A stretch of DNA of 13,071 nt from Phoronis ovalis (Eukaryota > Phoronida > Phoronidae). Shown here in pieces: positions 1-9,500 of this stretch. The stretch is taken from positions 1 to 13,071 of the forward strand of contig JAOXYB010040628.1 of NCBI GenBank assembly GCA_028565635.1. The letters run 5' to 3'. Below the pieces are notes generated by a model, which was not told where the DNA came from, did not search any database, and saw only the letters and a list, made by a program, of their open reading frames with translations. Position 1 is the stretch's first letter. Each line of letters opens with the position of its first letter. The position numbers and the translations under genes are program-made.

Positions 1-805
1 TTTATACTGGTTACAATTATTACATAGTGTAGCATGTGGAAGAAAATTAAAAAATTAATTCAACTTCTTTTAAATTACTTTATTCAATTATTATATAGGA
101 TTCTTTTCAATATTAAAATATAAATTGTTAATAAAAGGAATTTTTTTAAGAGTTTGTAATAACACATGTATCCCAAATATGTGAGAAAGGATGTTTTGAA
201 ATAATACATTTAATGTATTTGTTATCTTAGAGACCATTATAACGAAAAACATTGGTTGCATTCCCTGATAGCTTCCGTGATTTCCAGCTAAACTGGACGC
301 CGGTCTAAATAAATGTAAAATTCCACTGAATTTGGTAATGTGAAATGGACAGATTGTCAGAGCCATTTAAATTTCCACAAAGTGCTATTGAAAAATAGCT
401 TCAGCAAACGTCTGACTGAATTTGTAACGATAACAATTTATTTGATACCAGATGTCGCTGACAATATTCTAATGTCAAAGGGTGAATATTTGCTTTGTAT
501 AAACTTCAATTGTGATTAGGTTAAGAATCGATGATGACTCCATGGTGACGTGTAAACAACTCTATGACGCCATGTGTGAGTGTATACATTCACGCACTCC
601 AACTGAAGCTGGATATACATAGAACAACGTGAAGTTATTAGATTAATTTTCTTTGATGAGACACAACAGTCAGTGATTTAACTACATAAAGCTACATTTA
701 AGAACTTCGAGGGCAATCTGTGAGAAAGAAAGATAAACATATTGAAGATTTTGAAAAAACTTTCAAATCTCTTGATGTAAACATTAGACATTCATTCATT
801 TAAGA
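1..805. other. non-coding region upstream of the NHL gene
   Basis: No gene can be supported here. The DNA is AT-rich. The segment 535-600 contains CRE-like half sites (TGACGTG near 546 and TGACGCC near 565) that could be part of a promoter for the plus-strand gene starting at 806, but this is only a resemblance. A 91-codon minus-strand ORF (91-366) opens with ATG and has no recognisable domain. An in-frame TAG at 785-787 closes the reading frame of the NHL gene just before its ATG, so no upstream RING or B-box exon is continuous with it. Confidence 0.5.
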
Positions 806-1678
806 ATGACACAATACGCTACTCATATACATACAAAGTACCCCGGACAGTCACCATTAGTGACGGAATTTGGTCGCATTGGAAACCGTGGAGAAGACAT
901 GCAATGGCCGTGGTTCATTGACTGTAGTACAACTGGCGATGTCGCCGTTGCTGACACTGATAATCACCGAGTACAAGTGTTTGCCGCTAACTACTACAAT
1001 TGCCTATTCCCACCATTTGGTGGAGCCGGCACTGGAAGAGGACAATTTTTACGGCCACGTAGTGTGAAATATAGTCCTATCCTTGGCTCTCATTTAGCTG
1101 TAGCAGACACGGGAAATAGACGAGTAGTATTACTAAGAATAAACTTCAAAGCAGGACAGCTGGAATATGTTAGTGAATTTGGACAAACTATGTTTAGGGA
1201 GCCTTCTGACTTGTGCATCGATTGGCAACGTGGATATATTTTTGTCACTGATACTAGTTTGAATCGTGTTACTATTCATGACAAAGACGGTAATCATATC
1301 AGTGAATTACGTCCAGCTACTCCATTTCATCAGCCAATGGGTTGCGCCGTTGATTCTGAAGGCAAAATCTATGTTGTTGATACAGGGAATAACTGCGTTA
1401 AGATGTTTAAACCAAATGGTGATTTTGATGGCAAAATTGGTGAATATGGAACCGCAGTAGGACAGTTTAATCGTCCAAAAGGAATCTGCATCGATCGACG
1501 TGGATATATATTTGTTGCAGACGAATGTAATAATAGAGTGATCATGATTTCTCCAGATTTGCGTCATATGTCCGAAGTTATTAGTAATGTAACTCTGCCA
1601 AAAGGTGTCGCTGCGCACACTAGGTTGTTTGTGACCACTGGCGATCAGTTTGCAGCTCTCAAGGTGTACAACCAGTAA
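806..1678 (+). CDS. single-exon NHL-repeat beta-propeller protein
   Basis: A 290-residue intronless ORF. It reads as six NHL blades, each following the pattern P-x-G-[hydrophobic]-x-D...G-x-[IV]-[FY]-V-x-D-[TS]-x-N-x-R-[VI]: approximately residues 35-59, 83-110, 132-158, 176-201, 223-248 and 264-288. Clear signatures are VADTDNHRVQVF in blade 1, VADTGNRRVVLL in blade 2 and VADECNNRVIMI in blade 5. NHL propellers, known from the TRIM2/3/71 and Brat families, bind RNA or protein partners, and six blades is the usual number for a closed ring. The usual N-terminal RING, B-box and filamin domains are absent, and there is no signal peptide, so a cytosolic binding module is likely. The ATG has A at -3 and an in-frame stop 21 bases upstream. 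A weak acceptor-like TTTAAG at 799-804 leaves open a spliced 5' exon. It is convergent with the ADAMTS gene. Product class is confident; function is unknown. Confidence 0.88.
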   Translation: MTQYATHIHTKYPGQSPLVTEFGRIGNRGEDMQWPWFIDCSTTGDVAVADTDNHRVQVFAANYYNCLFPPFGGAGTGRGQFLRPRSVKYSPILGSHLAVADTGNRRVVLLRINFKAGQLEYVSEFGQTMFREPSDLCIDWQRGYIFVTDTSLNRVTIHDKDGNHISELRPATPFHQPMGCAVDSEGKIYVVDTGNNCVKMFKPNGDFDGKIGEYGTAVGQFNRPKGICIDRRGYIFVADECNNRVIMISPDLRHMSEVISNVTLPKGVAAHTRLFVTTGDQFAALKVYNQ

Positions 1679-1872
1679 AGACATTAATGATTCATGTGTA
1701 CACAAAGACTAGACTATGAGTAAAAAAATAGATACACAATTTTGAAAAAAAATACCGAATACTAATAGACGTCTGGTAAATGATGTTTAGTAAATGAATA
1801 CACAGCCGACCATGGATTTACTAACAGAAATCTGCAGTATAATATCTTAACAACATGTCTAAATTTTGTACA

Positions 1873-1878
1873 AATAAA
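1873..1878 (+). terminator. polyadenylation signal of the NHL gene
   Basis: A perfect AATAAA lies 195 bases after the TAA stop at 1676-1678. It is the first such signal downstream and gives a 3' UTR of roughly 210 to 220 bases. A second AATAAA on the same strand at 2302 is a more distant alternative. Confidence 0.55.
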
Positions 1879-2293
1879 GTAAGTGATGTGAACTTTTTTG
1901 TGTGAATCACAATGATATTTATCGTATTTAGCATTTCAGTGACTTGAAAGTTCAAAGCAATGTATAAACTTGTTCGCTGTGAAAATCCTCAAAAGCTTGA
2001 GGGGATCCCGGGGAGGGCATGCAGCTATATTGAAGAAGAGTTCCAAGCGCATGCTGCTGAAATTACTACTGTATTTTTTAGTTCGTCATGAAAGGGGTTC
2101 TTGGTTTGGCTTTTATTTTACACACATAATTTTATATACAAGTTGTATGGGGGTATGTTTATATAAAGTTGTTTTAACACTAAAATTTTAGTATTGTATA
2201 CAATTGACTTTTTGTGTTATGCTTTTGAAATCTAAATGTTTACATACAAACTAATAATGATCTTTTTATGGGGTATAGAAATAAAATGATTTT

Positions 2294-2299
2294 TTTATT
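2294..2299 (-). terminator. candidate polyadenylation signal of the ADAMTS-CTLD gene
   Basis: TTTATT on the plus strand reads AATAAA on the minus strand, about 145 bases after the TAA stop codon at 2445-2447. The DNA around it is very AT-rich, so a chance match is possible. Confidence 0.45.
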
Positions 2300-2444
2300 G
2301 GAATAAAGTCACTATTGTTTTGCAAATTAATAAATAAAATAAAATAAACAAAAAATCAAATATAAATTACTATAATCTATCTGATTCAAACAAGACATTC
2401 AGAATATTCTCCGTTTTCTGAATGTCCAGTGAATGTAGGTTCTT

Positions 2445-3587
2445 TTACGCCATTAAACGGCTACATACAACACAATCCCTTTTTGCCTCACAAGGCGCTG
2501 ATTCCCATTTGCCCGCGTTCCAAGGATCTGTGCTACCAGACAGAATAACGCAGTGTCGTACATCAGGGTTATATGGTTGTGTTTCATCAGCCCAGTTTGT
2601 GAACCTAAATGAAGACATTCTCGATATGAATATCAAAATATTGTAAATCAGGTTATCCTTATATCAATTCTTACGACTCATAAGCTACTGCTAATTATCA
2701 TGCTATGCATTTACGAGTATTTGTTCATAGATTAAATTTGGCTTGTGGAGGTGGTGGAATCTTGAAAGTCTATCAATACTTTTTTTATAACATGGTTATA
2801 AACGAAAACAACGAATTTAGAATGTAATTGCAAATTTACCCGCTAGAAGCATCACCGTCTAGCCACTCCATATCACCTCCACCGTTGAGCTTTGTAGGAT
2901 TTCGAAACCATTTCATTCCTATGTAAGCACCGATTTTCCAGCCTCTTTTTTCATAACTTGTATTACGAAGAAGGCTAAAATTAAAATATTTCAAGATGTT
3001 CGGTACAGTTCTATGCTGAGTTCTTCCGACTATATAATGATGGATAACACACATCTCCCTCGTTCGCTAGATGTCTCACAATGATAGAAAAGCTATTCGT
3101 GAATACCACCTCGTGGCGGATTCAAAATTAAAATCATTTTTGAGCGATCTACATAATACAAAGTGTCATATCAAATAAAATCCAGCGACAGATTGGACAG
3201 TTTCTGAACTTTTTAATGCAGACATTCGACGTTTCTTTTTACCTGTCGGTAAATGGAAAAAGTGTATACAGTTCATTTTTCAAACTTAACACACTTAGTA
3301 TGCAGCACATTGTATTGAGCTGCACAAAAGCGTGGTAATGTTAAGTACTCATTGTTAACAAATATAAATCACATAAATATCCAGATATAAAGTATACCTG
3401 TATATAAATTGATTAGCTTCAAGGCTACTAATATGTGCCAAGTGGCCGGAATGTGCAAGACAATGGTACTCAGCCCATTCCTGATCAACTCCGCCATTGG
3501 GCTTAAGAAAACCACGATAACAATGATCATCAAATCCCGTCCAATGTAAAGGACATCCATTTTTCTTTGAATTCGTTTCAACGTGAC
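2445..3587 (-). CDS. C-terminal C-type lectin-like domain (three exons)
   Basis: Exons 3587-3398, 2974-2840 and 2604-2445 encode residues 885-1044, ending at TAA 2445-2447. The fold marks are in order: [16 protein letters not shown] (first disulfide hairpin), [25 protein letters not shown] (helices; conserved Cys), a WKIGAYIG strand in place of [25 protein letters not shown], and [10 protein letters not shown] at the end. The size of about 130-155 residues fits a long-form CTLD. The sugar-binding tripeptide position reads Q-P-Y rather than EPN or QPD, and WND reads W-N-A, so classical calcium-dependent sugar binding is doubtful. The upstream join to the TSR3 exon (CTG|G + GT CAC) keeps frame in phase 1. 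An independent start at ATG 3615 ([10 protein letters not shown]) is a weaker alternative reading as a separate lectin gene. Confidence 0.85.
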
Positions 3588-6500
3588 CTGCAATAATTAT
3601 AATAAAGTTTATCATTGGTACTCTCAACAATTTTTTTTGAGCGACATTAACAAGAGAAGAAGACCTTTTTTTTCTACATATTATGTCCCAATGAATGTCT
3701 TATTTGATTAGACAAATAGCTTCGAAGTACCTTAAAAGCGGAACGAAAAACAACGTCTATTCACAAGAATTCGGAAATTTAATAAACAGAAATGTTGAAG
3801 CCGTCTTATCTATCACTGAGTAAAGTATATATAAATGTAGTTTCCGAACCTATATATGTCTGGACACGAGAAAGTGTACCTGTACACAAATTATATTCTG
3901 ATGGTAGACAAGAAGTGTTGCGAGACGGCTTGAAACCAATACTGGCACATCGGGAATCGTCCAAATAATCCTGCAAAGAAAGCAAAACATTTTGTAATAA
4001 TGATAAATAGCCAGTAAGCGTGTTTATGCTAAAATTAATAGAAATTAGTACACCTAAAAACACTGGGGTAGACATACCAATTGCGTTTTTCAATTAAATC
4101 ATCGGGGAAAGGAAACGCATCGTATATTTATGCAAACGAACAAATACGCATGTATATAGTTGCGTATAGTTACTTACAAATCTACCATGACCCAAAGGTC
4201 TGACACATCTAACTTCTCGCATCTTATCTTTTGTTATATCACAACAATTTGACCATAAACCAACATGCCACCTGAAATCGATACATTTTATTGCTAAACG
4301 TAAATTTACAAGCGAGTCTGATAAAACTGGCGAATGGTTGAGCATTCTCCGAGCGGTCTACTCGTTTGTACTGGAAATGCATTTGTTGGAAATCTTCATG
4401 CGGTTTAATTCTAGACTAGTTGAATGGTGTCATAAAATAACGTATCTTTTTGTATTGAATTTTAAACTTAATAAACTTGTAAGTTTTGTTTGTTTACTTT
4501 TTACATATTTATCTACATATTCTAAATAAGAAACAATTATCACGAACAAGAATGCGTGTCATTACAATGTTCAAATAAAGATTACACTTAAGATTTCTAG
4601 ATCACCTTGGATGACAAGGTTGCGTGTTACATCTTTCCGTTCTGAGGTTCGGTTTTGGTTCATCCGAGCACTGGTGATCTTCTACTGTGCGTCCATCATC
4701 CCGCATACACACAAAAATGGTGACACGCAAACCTGGAAATATACTGAAATATTTACATATGAGCTGAGATTTTGGGCTGAAAACTATTATAATGTAGTAA
4801 ATTGCTATTTTTAAAGCTATAGCAAGGTGATTTTGTACCTTTCACGCAGCACGCTACATGACAAATCCTGAGACGCGAAATAAAAGCTATACTTTACGAG
4901 TCACAACAACTAAATTTTGGCAATCAAATGGTGCTAAAATATCCATTCTCCCTCGAGCTATCGATCAAATATGATTCAGCGTTTATGTATTATTGGAGCT
5001 CACAGAAAATTGTGTGAATGAACATGCATCACATAGAGTCCAGTGGGATTTATTGGACTCTTGTGCATGCAAATTGCTGAATCTACAGTTATAGCATTGA
5101 AAGTTGTTTCTACACATTCATATTCTGTTTTTACACACAGAGTACGCACCTCTACCACATGGTTGACTACATCTTCCCCAACCAGCTTTATGCCAGCGAT
5201 AACGGAATGGTTTTAAACTGTTGCTAGTCTCCTTACGTACATGGTACTGGTACATGTACCAAACTTCGCGCTTCCAATCTCCACTGATGGTCTCTATCTG
5301 CAATTGACATAGAACGATTTACATATAACATTTTGAACAAAACAATTGCATGTAATGTATAAAATTAACATGTTTACCGATATTAAACAAAAATCAGTTG
5401 ATATATTATTTTAAAATAACAATAAATAATAATATCGGTATATCTTTCAATCAAGAGAGACGTTAGTTGAGAAGGCACGGCGCGCTAACGGATAGAGTTA
5501 TTCAGACTGGATGGAAATGCTACGTTTTCAAACATTATTTTTGCATATTAAAAATACATAAAAGCTAGAAAATTATCGACATGCAAAGCAACCTAAAGAT
5601 ATTTTCGTACCAAAACTTCAACGTCTTTTAAAACAGGACCCTTCGTTGATATCAATCCATAAAATTCGTTGTAAAACCAGTTAGTTCCAGCAAAAGCAAA
5701 CTTTCCCCATCCACGCCCTTCCAAGTCCATGACTGTACCGTATGACCGTAAGACAAATTTATAATATTCTCTATCATTTTGTAGGTTAAAGTCGATGTTT
5801 CTCGAACCTCTTGGGAATTCAAGTAAACATGCTTTTCCACGTGGAACAGGCAATCCACACGTTTCGTCTCCTACCAGAAATAAAAAGTAGCTGATTTAAA
5901 AACATAATTATCTATATTCTGAATAAATTGCGATCACGTATGCTAATGCACTATTAAAAATTGTTTTAAGATTAAACGTTTTTGTTTCAATGTGCGACAA
6001 TTGTTGTGATTGTATTTCTTATCATATGCTATATACTTGTGCAATCACTACAACCTACCCTACAGAATAAAACATGATCTATATAACCGACTTTACCTTG
6101 CATAATTTTGCTTTTTCTTGTTTTTACTTGATGGGATTCACAGCTTGTGTTATTTCCAAAGCATACACCACATAGATCTTCTTTCAATATACCCTCATAC
6201 AACATTTGTGCATGTCCACACACTAGTCGCTAAAATATCGAATCAGAGAGTAATGATTACAAGTATGAATAGAATGTGAAGGAATTAAGAATCGGGCAAC
6301 ACCATGCAATAGAACCGAGGTGTTGCTTGTGATCCATATGGTATGGCGGTAATAGGTTAAATTCAATGAGAAAAATAGCAGGTATATTAGTCATAATGCA
6401 ATATAATACATATATTATGTATATTTGATTTAATAATTGCACTAAAATTTCAAGACACTTATTGTTTACTGAAATAAGTTTCTGCAACATTGCTTGTTAT

Positions 6501-9500
6501 TTCCAATAAAGTTTGAACTTGCACTAAGCACATGCCAAATGGCGACGTATGGTTGTCGCTACCTTACACCAGCCGTTGATGCAAACTGAATTGCCGTCAC
6601 ATCTGGTGCCGTTTGGAAAATCTTTTTGATATTTTCGGCTGGTTTCTTTATCCAAACAATTGACGAAACATATTCCTACAGAAAACGTAATGAAACCTGA
6701 TGTAAACAGAGACAGTTAAAGTGACATTTACAAGATGACACAAAAAAACGACACCTTTGGAGTTCTATCACTTTTTCATTTCCATTGCAAACATAAAGCA
6801 CTATTTATTATTTAAATGTAAACTCGATAATGTTTTCAAAAACCCAACACTATATGGTTTTTATTCTATTTCATGCAATTGGTAGCCATAGATGTAACCT
6901 TATAATTTGATTCGAAATTCTTCTTAGAAATCAAAATAATTAGCCCTGATTCAGTTATCACATTAATATGTAGCGACATCTAACTTTGCTAAAGAGAGCT
7001 TGTTTGGTGTTCAAATAAATTCCATGACACATATTTGTTTCAAAAATACGTTCCGGTAATAAATTATGTGGTGAGTGTGCTAATAATGTCGCAAAAAACG
7101 ATATTTATGCTCATTTTGATGTTTACTGTTTAATTTTTAATAGGTTTTGAAGAACATTTGATAAAGCTAGGAAGCATTTGTTATGAATTTGCAAATGAGG
7201 TAAGGAATTGGAAAAATTAAATAGACTTTTTTTGTCAAACTTAACAAGCCAAATTTCAGAAAAAGTGTGTGGGTGTTCTGTTTATTTCATGGCACCTAAC
7301 ACAGCAATGTCTGTGTGTTTAAGAATGATTAAACACTGCTTTCTATTTTTATTTTCAATATGATACTGACGAAATCCAGAAGAAGTACCTGGCTGAAACG
7401 TTTCATCTGGTTCTAAACGTGTCCCATACTCTCTGGTGGCTTTCTTGCATAATTGATGCCGCAAAGCTTCGTAATCAATTTCCACATACGACCATTCTTC
7501 ATCTTCTGTTTCACACTGGACGTAATCAAAGTCTGGTCCAGGACACGGCTTTCCTCCATGTTTAGGCTCAGGATTGTTACATATCCTGGTTCGTTTTCTA
7601 ACAGAAAGACCACGATTAGAAGTACACGTTCTCATTCCGTCGTCCTCCCACACACTCCACCCTCCATCCAAAGGCCGAACGGACACAGAAACGCACTCTT
7701 GATTTATGCAATGCTAAAAGGAATGATGTCAAAGACAGTCTGTGTGCTTTTATGTTTACAAGTTATTTGAATATTTGTTATTATAGTAGTTTTATTCCTG
7801 GTTCATGGGTAAACTCGGTACAAGTACCACCAACGCTCTACATGTACAAAAAGTGCTGTCATTTTCGCAGGCACTAAACTAAAGGTGTTCTGGGATCATA
7901 AAGGTACTAGCTATAGGGTGTCAAGACTGAGCACTGTTTTAAACGGAATTTACTGTTACCTTTTCCGGCTCACATGTTGTTCCTTCTAAAGGCACTTGCT
8001 TTCCAAGACAAGCTTTGTCAATGTATCCAAATATGCTTCTGTGTACACAATATAAATCTGTACAGAACGGATGACGACCACCCGTAAGTCTCGGCTAGAA
8101 AATAAGAATTTAAAATATAACTAGCACTTATTTTCATGAATGTTAATCTTTAAACAATTCATAGACGCTGTTAACTAAACTTTATCTTTTCCATACAATC
8201 TGAACATATGTGTGCTTCTTTGATCATTCACACAGTCTACTTTTCGAAAAGTAGATAATATATGTATAATGTTTTTAATAAATTTCCTCACACAACTAAG
8301 AAGGTTGATTTTGGAGTTACCGGTTTACCTCAAAGCCGTTACCACAAGTTCTTTGGCATTGTTCAACTACGTTAATATGCTGGCCAGGCAATCCCTCTAA
8401 TTCTACCTTTGTCGCAGGTTCTGCTGGGGCATCTAACAGACAAGTAAATCTTCCAAGACTACAAAAACAATTCATGCGATAAAACATGCGAGAAAAATGT
8501 ACCTACTTTTAATTATCTGTACAAATAAGTTTGCAAGTTAGTCGTACCCTGTGTAAAACTGAAGTGCTTCTCTCGAACATTTACTCCAGAAGTAGCGGCC
8601 GATCTGATGGCTTGTTTTTGTGGTTCCCATGATGCTGCCTTGAGAGCCATGCTCTCGACAATCTGGATCTTTACTATAATGGTCATGATCCAAACCTAAC
8701 CTGAAATTCATATAAAACAAATATGTCTATAACTATATAGATTATCTACTAAATTGGAAAAGTATGTACATGCATGAATTATACTCTCGAACCAAACTCA
8801 AATTTTGCCTTCTGCAGTGATTAAATACAACAAATTTCAATGATCGAAATATATGAGACTAAATATAGTAATATAGTAACTCCGCTTCAAACGATTAGCA
8901 TTTTTATTGGAAGGTATAAACATGATATAACAGGTCTTTGCTTTAGCAGAATTTATAGGGATTGTAATTATAGATTCCCATTTCATTATTTTACTTACGA
9001 GTGCCCCAATTCATGCGCAATAACTTCCGCTCCCCTAAGCCCCCTATCTTCAGCTATACCACTGGAATGTACTGGATCACACATCTTAGCGAGCTCAGCA
9101 ATGCCATCAAACTGCCGCATATTAACTCTTATAAAACAGAAACGTAGAATAAATTACGGAAATTGGGTGTGAGATATCGGAAACATGGAGGCTTGATTAG
9201 ATTGTACAACATTTGGAAATGACTCAAAAATACGATATCGTCTTCGAAATCTGGAATGGAAACATCAAATACTATTTGTTATTGTTATCTTCGAAATACA
9301 GAAAAAAAATTGGTGTTGTAACTTGATAGCTTACCTTGTGTACAACATAATGAAGTCAAAGTGATCAGGATCTGAATCATCCTCGACATTCAACGACATG
9401 TGCCAGTCATCAAAAGCTTTTTTTATTGCAATGCCATCAGATTTGAGCTTTTCTAATGGCAACCCAGGCTAATCAATGAAAGTAACCCATCAAACATCAT

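Larger units (their letters stand above)
1679..2444. other. convergent intergenic region with two 3' UTRs
   Basis: The two genes point at each other here. The left part holds the plus-strand 3' UTR up to about 1895. The right part, from about 2280 to 2444, is the likely 3' UTR of the minus-strand gene. Between them a 43-codon plus-strand ORF runs from ATG 1960 to TGA 2089-2091. Its amino-acid composition looks protein-like, but no family is recognised, so it is not called as a gene. Confidence 0.5.

Noticed and set aside
91-366. 91-codon minus-strand ORF starting with ATG
   Set aside because: No domain, no clear splice or poly(A) context, and the second half is low-complexity hydrophobic AT-rich sequence. 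Faint likeness to small mitochondrial membrane proteins is too weak to call.
1984-2025. Cluster of cloning-type restriction sites (AAGCTT, GGATCC, CCCGGG, GCATGC) resembling a vector polylinker
   Set aside because: The order and spacing do not match a known polylinker, and the flanks read on into ordinary genomic sequence and a protein-like frame; probably coincidence.
2840-3500. Similar motifs [10 protein letters not shown] and [10 protein letters not shown] in two CTLD exons as an internal duplication
   Set aside because: They sit at non-equivalent places in the fold and flanking residues do not align; probably chance.
4611-4814. Plus-strand 67-codon ORF
   Set aside because: It is the antisense shadow of the TSR2 exon 4732-4606.
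6257-6490. Minus-strand 77-codon ORF
   Set aside because: It falls entirely in the intron 6230-6562, is hydrophobic and AT-rich, and is not needed for frame continuity.
7453-7770. Plus-strand 105-codon ORF
   Set aside because: It is antisense to the central TSR exon; no domain of its own.
8840-9172. Plus-strand 110-codon ORF
   Set aside because: It is antisense to the exon carrying HELGH; no independent support.
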